From the NCBI GenBank assembly GCA_024692925.1, contig JAILLX010000022.1, forward strand, positions 1-24,553: a DNA stretch of 24,553 nt, in the 5' to 3' direction. Of the stretch, positions 1 to 7,540 are shown piece after piece. The position numbers were made by a program, and so were the translations under genes. The stretch's first letter is position 1. Every line of letters starts with the position of its first letter. Origin of the DNA: a bacterium. Its GTDB lineage: Bacteria; Pseudomonadota; Alphaproteobacteria; Rs-D84; CACZYB01. The notes under the pieces are model-generated. The model was given only the letters and a program-made list of their open reading frames with translations, ran no database searches and was not told the DNA's origin.

Positions 1-759
1 GTTCAAAAATGCAAGTTCTCTAAGTCTTGATTCAATAGTTGCAAAATCAAATTCAATTGATGGGAAAATTTCATTTGATGGATAGAAAGTCACTTCTGTA
101 CCCTTCATATCTTCAGGACATTCTTTTACAACTCTGATTGGTTCAACAACAGCACCATTTTCGAATTTCATAAAATGTTCTTTACCTTCACGCCAAATTC
201 TAAGTTCAAGCCATGATGACAAAGCATTAACCACAGAAACACCCACACCATGAAGACCACCAGAAACCTTATATGAATTTTGATCGAATTTACCACCAGC
301 ATGAAGTTCTGTCATAATAAGTTCTGCTGCGGAACGACCAGTTTCTTTATTTATACCAACTGGAATACCACGACCATTATCCCTAACGGAAACAGAACCA
401 TCAGAATTTATTGTAATATTAACACAATCACACCAACCAGCCAAAGCCTCATCGATTGAGTTATCAACAACTTCGTAAACCATATGATGAAGTCCAGTAC
501 CATCATCAGTATCACCAATATACATACCTGGACGTTTACGTACAGCATCAAGTCCCTTTAAATATTTGATACTATCAGCAGAATATTCAGCTTCGGCCTT
601 TTTAATTGCATCCTTATCATGAGCAAGTTTTTCCCTGTGTTCACGAAGGCTTTCATCACTTTCTTGTGTATGAGTATCATGAAGTTCCACAGTTTCTTCT
701 TTTAATTCATCAGCCAAAACTTGATTTTCTAAATCTTGTTTATTTTTATCTTCAGCCAT
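1..759 (-). CDS. gyrB: DNA gyrase subunit B, N-terminal part (runs off left edge)
   Basis: GyrB is the ATPase subunit of DNA gyrase, the type IIA topoisomerase that introduces negative supercoils. The 253 visible residues cover the GHKL ATPase fold: the EVVDNSIDEALAG segment with its catalytic Glu and Mg-binding Asn, then DNGRGIPVG, then the ATP-lid GGLHGVGVS. The match to E. coli GyrB begins around residue 58 (SADSIKYLKGLDAVRKRPGMY). The first ~57 residues are an acidic and lysine-rich extension absent from E. coli GyrB. The start is supported by AAGGAAAGG seven bases upstream of the ATG. A downstream start would lose this ribosome site. The 3' two thirds lie outside the window. ParE is the alternative, but the core follows GyrB closely. 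Confidence 0.96.
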   Translation of the reverse strand, partial: MAEDKNKQDLENQVLADELKEETVELHDTHTQESDESLREHREKLAHDKDAIKKAEAEYSADSIKYLKGLDAVRKRPGMYIGDTDDGTGLHHMVYEVVDNSIDEALAGWCDCVNITINSDGSVSVRDNGRGIPVGINKETGRSAAELIMTELHAGGKFDQNSYKVSGGLHGVGVSVVNALSSWLELRIWREGKEHFMKFENGAVVEPIRVVKECPEDMKGTEVTFYPSNEIFPSIEFDFATIESRLRELAFLN

Positions 760-873
760 TTTTACACCTTTCCTTAAAAGTTATTAAATGATAGTCAAAT
801 TTTATTAAAAAATTTTCATAAAAGCAAGGAAAATCCTAACTTTTTTTGACATTACAAAAAGCAATTTTTACAA

Positions 874-891
874 AAAAAGCCGGCTCTTTTT
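874..891 (-). terminator. weak candidate terminator downstream of the alkylation-repair gene
   Basis: In the 212-base spacer between the alkylation-repair gene and gyrB, AAAAAG and CTTTTT can pair around a CCGGCT loop (or AGCC with GGCT). On the minus strand this is followed by extra Ts. The stem is A-T rich and weak, so this is only a possible transcription end for the upstream minus-strand gene. Confidence 0.3.
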
Positions 892-913
892 ATCAAAAAC
901 ATCAAAAATCGTT

Positions 914-928
914 TTAAATGCGTTTTAA
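914..928. promoter_or_regulatory. TTAA-N7-TTAA motif upstream of gyrB (CtrA-like site)
   Basis: TTAA ATGCGTT TTAA followed by AC matches the alphaproteobacterial CtrA box (TTAA-N7-TTAAC-like) seen in the sequence upstream of gyrB. In such A+T-rich DNA a few such matches per window are expected by chance, so function is unproven. Confidence 0.25.
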
Positions 929-971
929 ACACTTTTTCCATTAAAAACACTAGACAAAAAATAAAAAATTA

Positions 972-1682
972 CTAAATATTCATATACTTTTTTTGCAATT
1001 CTTTTGGTAATTTTTCTATTGAATATCTAAGCATTGTTCGTGGCATAACCTTTGCATACTCATCTAAAAAAAGCAAAAGTTGTTTATATCCCCTATCCGA
1101 ACTTTTTCCCATCTCACGTAAAATCCAACCAACAGCCTTATACATAAGGTCATGTTTATGAGAAAGAAATTTTTTTGCAAGACAAATTAAAACTTCAAAA
1201 TTTTCATTTTTAACAATAATCCAATTTGCAACAACACTCATACGTTCACTCCATAAATGCCCTGTTTCGGAAAGCATGTAAAGTAAACTATAGTCATTAA
1301 TTTCCAAACAATATTTTCCTAAAATTTTATAAACTGATAAATCAACTAAATCCCAATTATTTATATATTTTGCATTTTTAATATAAATTTCAACAATCTG
1401 TTTTTTACCATTCAAATCCGATTTATTAAAAAGTTCTATCATCAAAAGCAAAGACAAAAGCCTTACTTCGTGATAAGGATTTTTTAAAAGTTTTTGTACT
1501 ACATCCAAATCAACTTTTGCTTTATATTTTTTAACCAAAGATCTTACAACCGGATTCGTAAGGCCATAAAATTTATCACCTTCGGCATATTCGCCCTTTC
1601 CTGTTTTAAAAAATCTAAGTTGTCCTTTCGCAACATTATCATTTTTCAAAAGTTGAATATCTTTTATAATATCATCATACAT
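972..1682 (-). CDS. DNA alkylation repair enzyme, AlkD-like HEAT-repeat protein
   Basis: The protein resembles the DNA alkylation repair family (AlkC/AlkD, PF08713), DNA glycosylases that remove N3/N7-alkylated purines without base flipping. The conserved FFKTGKGEYAEGDKF start of the family is present near the N-terminus. NNWDLVD carries the Trp and Asp that correspond to AlkD W109/D113, and KAVGWILREMGK matches the late conserved Trp/Arg segment. The product is all-helical and of normal length (236 aa). I chose the ATG at 1682 because AAGGA sits six bases before it; the in-frame ATG at 1697 would add five residues with a poorer site. It is divergent from the glycosyltransferase gene with only about 60 bases between them, so the two promoters must overlap. 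Confidence 0.88.
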   Translation of the reverse strand: MYDDIIKDIQLLKNDNVAKGQLRFFKTGKGEYAEGDKFYGLTNPVVRSLVKKYKAKVDLDVVQKLLKNPYHEVRLLSLLLMIELFNKSDLNGKKQIVEIYIKNAKYINNWDLVDLSVYKILGKYCLEINDYSLLYMLSETGHLWSERMSVVANWIIVKNENFEVLICLAKKFLSHKHDLMYKAVGWILREMGKSSDRGYKQLLLFLDEYAKVMPRTMLRYSIEKLPKELQKKYMNI

Positions 1683-1745
1683 ATTTTTTCCTTGCATAAA
1701 ACCAACCTTAACCTTACCATATAAAAAACAAAAGGAAATAAAAAA

Positions 1746-3179
1746 ATGGAAAAAACAAATTATTTAAAAAGAACAGTTTTAATTATAGGTATTCTTACTA
1801 TCATAAGACTAGTATTGGCATGTTTTTTGGGTCTTGATGGTGGTCCTGCATATTATGCAATGTGGAGCAGACATCTTGAGCTTTCATATTTTGACCATCC
1901 GGCAATGACTGCACTTTTAATACGTCTTTCCACATCAATTTTTGGATGGAATTCATTTGGAATAAAACTTCCTGGAATCCTTTTGTATTTAGGTTCAACT
2001 ATATTTATGTATAAATCAATAAAACTTCTTGGCGGAACAGATAAGGGTGCGGGTTTCTCTGCCATACTTTTTAATTTCACACCATGGATTGCATCCGGAT
2101 TCGGGGTAAAGGCCTCCAGTCCAGATATTCCATTTTTATTTTTCTATATGCTTGGTTTTTACTATTTTATAAAGTTGTATAAAACAGGAAATTCAAATTA
2201 TTGGTACATAATTGGTTTAATCACAGCCCTTGGTTTTGTATCAAAATATAAAATGATTTTCATTTATGTTGCATTATTCCTTTCAATAACATTTATTCCA
2301 TCATTAAGGAAAGAATGGAAAAAACCACAACTTTATATTTCTGCATTTATTGGACTTCTTGGTATAGTTCCAACTGTTATTTGGAATATACAAAATGACT
2401 TTGCATCATTTCAATATCATCTTGTCCAAAGACAGGGTAATATTGGTTTCAAACCAATGCAACTTTCGAAATTTCTTTTAAATCAACTTGCAATAATGGG
2501 AATTTTTATTCCTATAATGCTTTTTTATAATGCGTACAAGGAACGTAAAACAACCAATGGAAAACTTTGTATATTCTTTGTTGCCCCAGCAGTTATTTTA
2601 TTTTCTACCGTAGCATTATTTTATGGCGAACCAATGCAAAATTGGTGGGCAAGTGTTTATATGATTCTTTTTGTTCTTTACGGACTTAAAAAATCAATCA
2701 CAAAAAATGATAAAAAGGTTTTATATTTCGAAGCATTTATTTCAATAATTGGAACAATATTTTATGCATATCCTTTTGCTATAAAGTTAAAAGAAACAAC
2801 AAACTTTTTGGATCATCACCTTTTTGATAAGGCGGCACAACATCTTCAAACAATCATTGATTCAAAAAAGGGAAATATATACATTGGAACACCACGTTAT
2901 CGCACAACTGCAATGTTAAATGTTCATATACCAAACCAAAAAATTTACTCTATGGATTACAGAAAGGGCGATCAATTCCAAATCTGGTATAATCCAAAGG
3001 AATTAATTGGTAAAAATGTAATTTATGTTGTTGGTGGATCACAGGCAAAACAAACACCTGAAAACCTATTTAATGCGGACAAGATTGTTTTGTTTGATAA
3101 ACAAACCTATACATATAACCCATGGTTCAAAAGAACATTCTATTTCTATGAATTAAAAAATTACAAAGGGTTAAAATAA
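1746..3179 (+). CDS. GT39/ArnT-like membrane glycosyltransferase (PMT_2 family)
   Basis: A 477-residue multi-pass inner-membrane protein of the dolichyl-phosphate-mannose mannosyltransferase / ArnT superfamily, which transfers a sugar from a polyprenyl-phosphate donor onto a periplasmic acceptor such as lipid A or a glycan. The family hallmark is the first periplasmic loop, AYYAMWSRHLELSYFDHP (about residues 35-52). Many hydrophobic helices and a short soluble C-terminal domain follow. The usual DEAYYW motif reads GPAYYAMW here, and the nearest acidic residue is D31 two positions earlier than expected, so catalytic details may differ. AAAGGA lies nine bases before the ATG. Its stop overlaps the start of the GtrA gene by one base (TAATG), indicating translational coupling. 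The acceptor and sugar cannot be told from sequence. Confidence 0.88.
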   Translation: MEKTNYLKRTVLIIGILTIIRLVLACFLGLDGGPAYYAMWSRHLELSYFDHPAMTALLIRLSTSIFGWNSFGIKLPGILLYLGSTIFMYKSIKLLGGTDKGAGFSAILFNFTPWIASGFGVKASSPDIPFLFFYMLGFYYFIKLYKTGNSNYWYIIGLITALGFVSKYKMIFIYVALFLSITFIPSLRKEWKKPQLYISAFIGLLGIVPTVIWNIQNDFASFQYHLVQRQGNIGFKPMQLSKFLLNQLAIMGIFIPIMLFYNAYKERKTTNGKLCIFFVAPAVILFSTVALFYGEPMQNWWASVYMILFVLYGLKKSITKNDKKVLYFEAFISIIGTIFYAYPFAIKLKETTNFLDHHLFDKAAQHLQTIIDSKKGNIYIGTPRYRTTAMLNVHIPNQKIYSMDYRKGDQFQIWYNPKELIGKNVIYVVGGSQAKQTPENLFNADKIVLFDKQTYTYNPWFKRTFYFYELKNYKGLK

Positions 3180-3634
3180 TGTTAAGATTTTTAAAATTTT
3201 GTATCGTAGGTGGTACTGGTACCATAGTTAATCTTATAATATTTGGAATATTAAATTTTTCCGGAATGAATTATATGTTAAGTTCAATAATATCATTCAT
3301 TCTTTCCGCAACATTTGTTTATGAAATAAATACACTTTGGACATTCAAAGACAGGGGCCATAAAAGTTCAAAAAAATTATGGGTAAAATATATGTGTGTT
3401 TCAACCTGTACTTTGGGTATAAATTTACTGACATTATACTTGTCTGAAAATTACCTTATGCCAGTACTTAACAATTACTGGATTTTTCAAAAAATATTCG
3501 AAATAACCGGCTTTTTACTAAAAACAAATAATATTGAAAAGATAACTGCACTATATTCTCAATGCCTTGGTATCGGCGTTGGAACTATATTTAATTTCTT
3601 TGGAAGTAATTTTATAACCTACAAAAAGAAATAG
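3179..3634 (+). CDS. GtrA-family membrane protein
   Basis: A 151-residue protein with four predicted membrane helices and the GtrA (PF04138) N-terminal signature FLKFCIVGGTGTIVNLIIFG followed by a conserved NTLWTF segment near residue 55. GtrA proteins are thought to help flip or present polyprenyl-phosphate-linked sugars for periplasmic glycosylation. There is a hydrophilic insertion between helices 3 and 4 (about residues 95-120). The start overlaps the upstream glycosyltransferase stop by one base, so both are made from one transcript. Its stop codon directly abuts the stop codon of the convergent GT2 gene with no base between them. Confidence 0.88.
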   Translation: MLRFLKFCIVGGTGTIVNLIIFGILNFSGMNYMLSSIISFILSATFVYEINTLWTFKDRGHKSSKKLWVKYMCVSTCTLGINLLTLYLSENYLMPVLNNYWIFQKIFEITGFLLKTNNIEKITALYSQCLGIGVGTIFNFFGSNFITYKKK

Positions 3635-4381
3635 TTATTTTTTAATATTCATCAATGATTTTATCTTACCTCTACTTAATGCCATTTTAATAACATTAAG
3701 CATAGCTTCGATAAAAATCTTCTTGCTCATCTTGGATTTACCGACACGCCTATCTTCAAAAATGATTGGTGTTTCACAAACCTTAAGTCCAGCCAAAACA
3801 TTCCTAAATTTCATTTCAATTTGAAAACAGTATCCATTTGAAATAATTGTATCCAAATTTATTGTTTCCAAAGATTTCTTTGTATAACAATTATAACCAC
3901 CGGTCAAATCCCTAATCTTAGTAAGAAGAAGTGTCCTTGCATAAAAAGAACCACCTTTTGAAATAAATTTTCGGCCAAGTCCCCAATTTACAACTCCACC
4001 ACCTTTAACATACCTACTTCCAATACAAAGGTCAGCACCATTTGAAATTTCAGTAAGCATATCTTTTATATAAATTGGATTATGTGAAAAATCTGCATCC
4101 TGAGAAATAAATATGTCAAAGCCCTTTTCCATTGCCCATTTAAAACCTTGTATATAAGCAGTCCCAAGACCCAATTTACCCTTTCTATGCATAACAAAAA
4201 GTCTGTCACCAAATGTTTTATTTGCAATCAATTCATCAACCAACTTTCCTGTACCATCAGGTGAATTATCATCAACAATCAAAATATTAATATCTGGATT
4301 TATTTCTAAATCTTTTGCTATAATTTCCTTTATATTACCCATTTCATTATAGGTAGGAATAACAACACAAACTTTTTTCAA
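3635..4381 (-). CDS. DPM1-like polyprenol-phosphate glycosyltransferase (GT2)
   Basis: A 248-residue soluble GT-A enzyme of the dolichol-phosphate mannose synthase type, which charges polyprenyl phosphate with a nucleotide-activated sugar at the cytoplasmic face. Visible are VVIPTYNE at residues 6-13, VDDNSPDGT at 36-44, the metal/nucleotide DxD in QDADFSHNP (D95, D97), and the RYVKGG, DLTGGYNCY and EMKFR segments typical of the family. It lacks the C-terminal membrane helices of ArnC/GtrB. Translation starts at TTG: AGAGG lies six bases upstream and no ATG is available. It probably supplies the donor for the convergent GT39-like enzyme and GtrA protein, but this is inferred from proximity. 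The exact sugar is unknown. Confidence 0.9.
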   Translation of the reverse strand: MKKVCVVIPTYNEMGNIKEIIAKDLEINPDINILIVDDNSPDGTGKLVDELIANKTFGDRLFVMHRKGKLGLGTAYIQGFKWAMEKGFDIFISQDADFSHNPIYIKDMLTEISNGADLCIGSRYVKGGGVVNWGLGRKFISKGGSFYARTLLLTKIRDLTGGYNCYTKKSLETINLDTIISNGYCFQIEMKFRNVLAGLKVCETPIIFEDRRVGKSKMSKKIFIEAMLNVIKMALSRGKIKSLMNIKK

Positions 4382-4440
4382 ATCAAACCTCTTTATTTAT
4401 TATGGGAAAAATTTTAACCTTCTACAACTTCTATACCAAA

Positions 4441-4528
4441 TGGCGGAAGGAGGGGGATTCGAACCCTCGATACCTTGCGGTATGCACGCTTTCCAAGCGT
4501 GTGCATTCGACCACTCTGCCATCCTTCC
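4441..4528 (-). tRNA. tRNA-Ser (anticodon GGA)
   Basis: The 88-base minus-strand sequence folds with acceptor GGAAGGA/TCCTTCC, discriminator G and an encoded CCA. The anticodon stem CACGC/GCGTG encloses loop TTGGAAA, giving anticodon GGA, which reads UCC/UCU. A long variable arm (TACCGCAAGGTA) identifies it as a class II serine tRNA. The T-loop GGTTCGAATCC is canonical. Confidence 0.97.
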
Positions 4529-4540
4529 AATCATACCAAA

Positions 4541-4568
4541 ATTTTACCTAAAAAAAATCATAAGTCAA
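4541..4568 (-). promoter_or_regulatory. sigma-70-type promoter of tRNA-Ser
   Basis: On the minus strand TTGACT (4563-4568) and TAAAAT (4541-4546) are separated by 16 bases, and the -10 box ends 12 bases before the mature tRNA. It lies just beyond the stop of the HemY-like gene. Confidence 0.65.
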
Positions 4569-4571
4569 TAA

Positions 4572-4805
4572 CTATCTTGATTTCTTAAATGGATTTCTTG
4601 GATGCAAAAACCAATCTATTATACTCATAGTTTTTCCAACACAAAAATACATAACCCACATTAAAATAAGTAATACCGGAACCGAGGTATGAATTCTGTA
4701 CCCAAGCCAGAAAATATCTACTGTACCATAGTTATTTGAAATCCATACTCCAATAACTGAAAATAAAAGGAATATAAAAAAGTATTTAAAAGCTTTCTTT
4801 AACAT
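4572..4805 (-). CDS. small membrane protein matching the HemY N-terminal domain
   Basis: A 77-residue protein with two membrane helices (about residues 5-25 and 40-60) and the segment GTVDIFWLGYRIHTSVPVLL, which matches the N-terminal domain of HemY (PF07219). Full HemY is about 400-500 residues and continues into TPR repeats; here the protein stops after the basic RNPFKKSR tail. Context supports HemY: it follows the mitofilin homologue by nine bases, the order known from alphaproteobacterial heme operons. AAGGGGGAACA before the ATG overlaps the upstream stop codon. Function is unknown even for full HemY. A LapA/DUF1049-type small membrane protein is the main alternative. Confidence 0.7.
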   Translation of the reverse strand: MLKKAFKYFFIFLLFSVIGVWISNNYGTVDIFWLGYRIHTSVPVLLILMWVMYFCVGKTMSIIDWFLHPRNPFKKSR

Positions 4806-4814
4806 TGTTCCCCC

Positions 4815-5858
4815 TTATTTCACATCAACAATACTTTCTTCGGAAACTGCAAAAACTTTTTTCTTTACAGGAACCTTTTTAACTTCGACATCATGCAAAG
4901 CCTTTTCCAATGCAACTTTTAAAACCGGAGATATAATTTCATCAACCGAAATTTTTACCTTTGCATTGTCATACCATTTTTTTGCAAAATTGAAACCAGC
5001 TTCGGAAATATCTTTTAATTTTTCAAATTCAGCAACAGCTTCAACCAAATTTCCCTTACGCAAATATTTTTCTGTTTCTGCAACAATAAAATCAGGTGTT
5101 TTTTCTTCCTCAATCGGATTTTCAAAATCAACTTTTCTTACTTTCAAAAGTCCCTTTACACGGAACAAAAATCTTTGTCTTACATTATCCCCTTCACCAT
5201 CAGGATTATTTGCCATAAACACAATATCATCAGAAATTTTTTCAAAATCATTCCTAAGCTCAGATAATGTTTTTATTCCATTTTCAGCATACGGTAAAAG
5301 AACAACTTCTGCATCCTTTACAACCTTATCTTTTCCTGCAACTTCCATCAAGGTATCAAGTTCAACTTTGAAACTATCCCCCCTATTTATTGCATCACGA
5401 AGAAGTGTAGCCGAAGTCAACATCAAAAGATTAATTCCTTTATATGTCTTGTTATAATTTTCTAATGCAGTTATTTTTGAATCAAGTTTAGCCAAGTCAT
5501 CCTTATCAAACATAAGTTCACGAACTTTTGATATATTTTCCTTTATATCCATACCGAATTGTTGAACTTGTTCTTTAATATCAACCTTTTGCAAATCACG
5601 AATTTTTTCAATATAGGTTTCCAAAAGTTCAACACCACCCTTTTCCATATTATCAACCTTACTTGCAAGCAAGGCAACTTGTCTTTTTTGGTTATCAAGT
5701 TCCAAACTCAAAAAACCAATAATCCAAATCATAAGGATAAAAAGGAACGCAAAAATCACCACCTGAAACACAGAAAACGAAGTTTCTTTCTTTGGAGTTT
5801 TAACAATTTCTACAACTGTATCTTCTGTTTTTTCTATATTATTTTTCTTTTTAAACAT
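4815..5858 (-). CDS. mitofilin/Mic60 homologue (alphaproteobacterial COG4223 type)
   Basis: A 347-residue inner-membrane protein with a basic N-terminus, one membrane helix at about 29-51, a coiled coil over about 55-135, and a helical C-terminal region. The C-terminal region carries mitofilin-like segments: TLLRDAINRGDSFKVELDTL, then LLPYAENGIKTLSELRNDF, and a final LRKGNLVEAVAEFEKL part near 270-290. Alphaproteobacterial Mic60 bends membranes and stabilises intracytoplasmic membrane junctions, as mitochondrial Mic60 does at cristae; it is usually encoded with hemC/hemD/hemY. Here it lies between zapA (nine bases upstream) and a HemY N-terminal domain (nine bases downstream). AGGAGAG precedes the ATG. 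Family membership is inferred from residue pattern plus context; a profile search would settle it. Confidence 0.78.
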   Translation of the reverse strand: MFKKKNNIEKTEDTVVEIVKTPKKETSFSVFQVVIFAFLFILMIWIIGFLSLELDNQKRQVALLASKVDNMEKGGVELLETYIEKIRDLQKVDIKEQVQQFGMDIKENISKVRELMFDKDDLAKLDSKITALENYNKTYKGINLLMLTSATLLRDAINRGDSFKVELDTLMEVAGKDKVVKDAEVVLLPYAENGIKTLSELRNDFEKISDDIVFMANNPDGEGDNVRQRFLFRVKGLLKVRKVDFENPIEEEKTPDFIVAETEKYLRKGNLVEAVAEFEKLKDISEAGFNFAKKWYDNAKVKISVDEIISPVLKVALEKALHDVEVKKVPVKKKVFAVSEESIVDVK

Positions 5859-5867
5859 AAATCTCTC

Positions 5868-6254
5868 CTAAAATTTAAAATCAATAATTGTATCTCTAAC
5901 ATTATTTTGTTTTGGTTTATTATTCGAAGAAAGCGACGCAGACAAAGTTTTTATCTTTGTTGTAATCTGTGCAATAATATTTGCAAGAACATCTTCATCC
6001 AAAGCATCCTCTTGAAGTTTTGCAATTTGTTTTTCCAAACCAATAACTTTATTTTTTGCCTTTGAAATATCACCAAACGCAAGAATACATACCATCAAAA
6101 GCAATGTTTCATTATCTACATCACCAAACATCGAAGATAAATTTTTTGCCTTACTATCAATTTGTTCTGCAATAGCAAGTATCTGATCTTCCTGTCCTGC
6201 ACCACAATCCACAGAATAATTTTTTGAATTTATTTTAAAATTAACTGTCGACAT
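5868..6254 (-). CDS. zapA: cell division protein ZapA
   Basis: A 128-residue ZapA-family protein (PF05164). ZapA binds FtsZ in the cytoplasm and bundles filaments at the division site. The N-terminal domain has the typical beta pattern VNFKINSKNYSVDCGAGQED and IAEQIDSKAKNL, followed by a helical dimerisation region (about 45-105) with coiled-coil spacing. The C-terminal ~25 residues are polar. AGAGGG lies four bases before the ATG. It starts eight bases after a small coiled-coil gene and is followed after nine bases by the Mic60 homologue, so the four genes form one operon. Confidence 0.9.
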   Translation of the reverse strand: MSTVNFKINSKNYSVDCGAGQEDQILAIAEQIDSKAKNLSSMFGDVDNETLLLMVCILAFGDISKAKNKVIGLEKQIAKLQEDALDEDVLANIIAQITTKIKTLSASLSSNNKPKQNNVRDTIIDFKF

Positions 6255-6262
6255 TTTTCCCT

Positions 6263-6526
6263 CTAAAACCTATTAATTTTATTTTTCAACGAAATTGATA
6301 AATCATGTATTTCACCAATAGCACGTCTAACCTTATTTTGTTCAACCAAAAGTGAATGTTTAAGATTATCTATTTCCACCCTATTTTTTTCATCATTCTG
6401 TTTATAAAATTCAACTTCTTGCTCAAAATTTTGTGATTTTGAGTTTTTATAAAGTTCAAAACTCCGTTCCAACTCTGAAACGGACTCTGATAATAATTGT
6501 AAAGAATTACTAAGTTTCTCTTTCAT
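6263..6526 (-). CDS. small coiled-coil protein upstream of zapA (ZauP candidate)
   Basis: An 87-residue protein that is almost entirely charged coiled coil, with no membrane segment. In Caulobacter the zapA operon encodes a coiled-coil partner, ZauP, that works with ZapA to focus the Z-ring. Position and composition make this a ZauP-like candidate, but coiled coils are poor evidence for homology, so I leave the symbol empty. I chose the ATG at 6526, which has AAAGG five bases before it. An in-frame TTG at 6541 would add five residues but lacks a ribosome site. DUF4164-type coiled-coil proteins are the related alternative. Confidence 0.65.
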   Translation of the reverse strand: MKEKLSNSLQLLSESVSELERSFELYKNSKSQNFEQEVEFYKQNDEKNRVEIDNLKHSLLVEQNKVRRAIGEIHDLSISLKNKINRF

Positions 6527-6543
6527 ACTTGCCTTTTTCAAAA

Positions 6544-6559
6544 AAGTTATATATAACTT
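6544..6559. promoter_or_regulatory. perfect 16-bp palindrome in divergent promoter region
   Basis: AAGTTATATATAACTT is an exact palindrome lying in the short spacer between the zapA operon (minus) and rph (plus). It is followed by TATAAAAT/TATACT-like -10 sequences for the plus direction. It could be an operator shared by both promoters. A+T richness makes palindromes easier to find by chance. Confidence 0.4.
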
Positions 6560-6603
6560 ATATAAAATATACTAAAAAACAAAACAGAATTCAAGGATAA
6601 AAA

Positions 6604-7539
6604 ATGAGACAGTCTTTAAGAAAAAATGACGAATTAAGAAAAATTGAAATTATTCCAGGTGTATGCAAATACGCTGATGGTTCTTGTTTAATAACTTGTG
6701 GTGATACAAAGGTTGTATGTACTGCAACAATTGATTGCAAAGTTCCACCATTTTTAAAACATTCTGGAACTGGTTGGATTACCGCAGAATACGGTATGCT
6801 TCCTGGTTCATGCCAAACCCGTATTGACAGGGACAAGGCAAAAAATGGTGGCCGTACTGCCGAAATCCAAAGATTGATTGGACGTTCACTTCGTTCTGTT
6901 GTTGACCTTGCAAAACTTGGTGAAAGACAAATTATTATTGATTGCGATGTAATACAGGCTGATGGTGGTACACGTACCGCATCAATTACTGGTGGATATA
7001 TTGCCCTTTATATGGCAATGAAAAAATTACAACAAAAACAAAGATGGGCAAATGCTCCTATTATTGATATGGTTGCTGCTATTTCTTGTGGTATAGTAAA
7101 TGGTGAAGTTTTACTCGACCTTGATTTCGAAGAAGACAGTCACGCCGAAACCGACAGTAATTTTGTTATGACCGAAACAGGTGGTATTGTTGAAATCCAA
7201 GGAACTGCGGAAAAAATTCCATTCACAGAAACTGAATTTTCAAAACTTCTTGCAACCGCAAAGGCTGGACTTTTATCAATATTTGAAAAACAAAAAGAAG
7301 TTATCAAAAAAATTGATGAACAAATCGAAGCTGAAAAACAAGCAAAATTAGAAGCAAGAATTGCTGCTGGTGCAAACCTTGCTACAAAAATAAAGATTGA
7401 AAAAGAAGTAAATGGTAATACATTAACACTATCAACTGGAAAGGTTGAAAAATCTTCTAAATCCAAAAAAACATCTAAAAAAGTTTTAGATGAAAACGGT
7501 GATATAAACGGAAACATTGCTGACACTACGGAGGAATAA
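6604..7539 (+). CDS. rph: ribonuclease PH with extended C-terminus
   Basis: RNase PH is a phosphate-dependent 3'-5' exoribonuclease that trims tRNA 3' ends. The first ~238 residues align with E. coli RNase PH throughout: GWITAEYGMLP (57-67), GGRTAEIQRLIGRSLR (82-97), the catalytic DCDVIQADGGTRTASITG (113-130), and NFVMTETGGIVEIQGTAE (186-203). The protein is 311 residues, about 70 longer than usual. The extra part is a charged helix (EQIEAEKQAKLEARIAAG) and a Lys/Ser-rich then acidic low-complexity tail. AAGGA lies six bases before the ATG. The next gene begins one base after the stop, so the Rph tail encodes that gene's ribosome site (GGAGG). Confidence 0.96.
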   Translation: MRQSLRKNDELRKIEIIPGVCKYADGSCLITCGDTKVVCTATIDCKVPPFLKHSGTGWITAEYGMLPGSCQTRIDRDKAKNGGRTAEIQRLIGRSLRSVVDLAKLGERQIIIDCDVIQADGGTRTASITGGYIALYMAMKKLQQKQRWANAPIIDMVAAISCGIVNGEVLLDLDFEEDSHAETDSNFVMTETGGIVEIQGTAEKIPFTETEFSKLLATAKAGLLSIFEKQKEVIKKIDEQIEAEKQAKLEARIAAGANLATKIKIEKEVNGNTLTLSTGKVEKSSKSKKTSKKVLDENGDINGNIADTTEE

Positions 7540-7540
7540 T

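Noticed and set aside
847..875. Plus-strand TTGACA followed by TACAAA as a promoter
   Set aside because: It would drive antisense RNA into the alkylation-repair gene with a poor -10 box and no plus-strand gene downstream.
4966..5457. 163-residue open frame on plus, antisense to the Mic60 homologue
   Set aside because: It is Ser/Phe-rich, has no ribosome site, and mirrors the codon pattern of the real minus-strand gene.
5559..6065. 168-residue open frame on plus across mic60 and zapA
   Set aside because: Low-complexity Asn/Phe/Ile composition with no family resemblance; a shadow of A+T-rich coding sequence.
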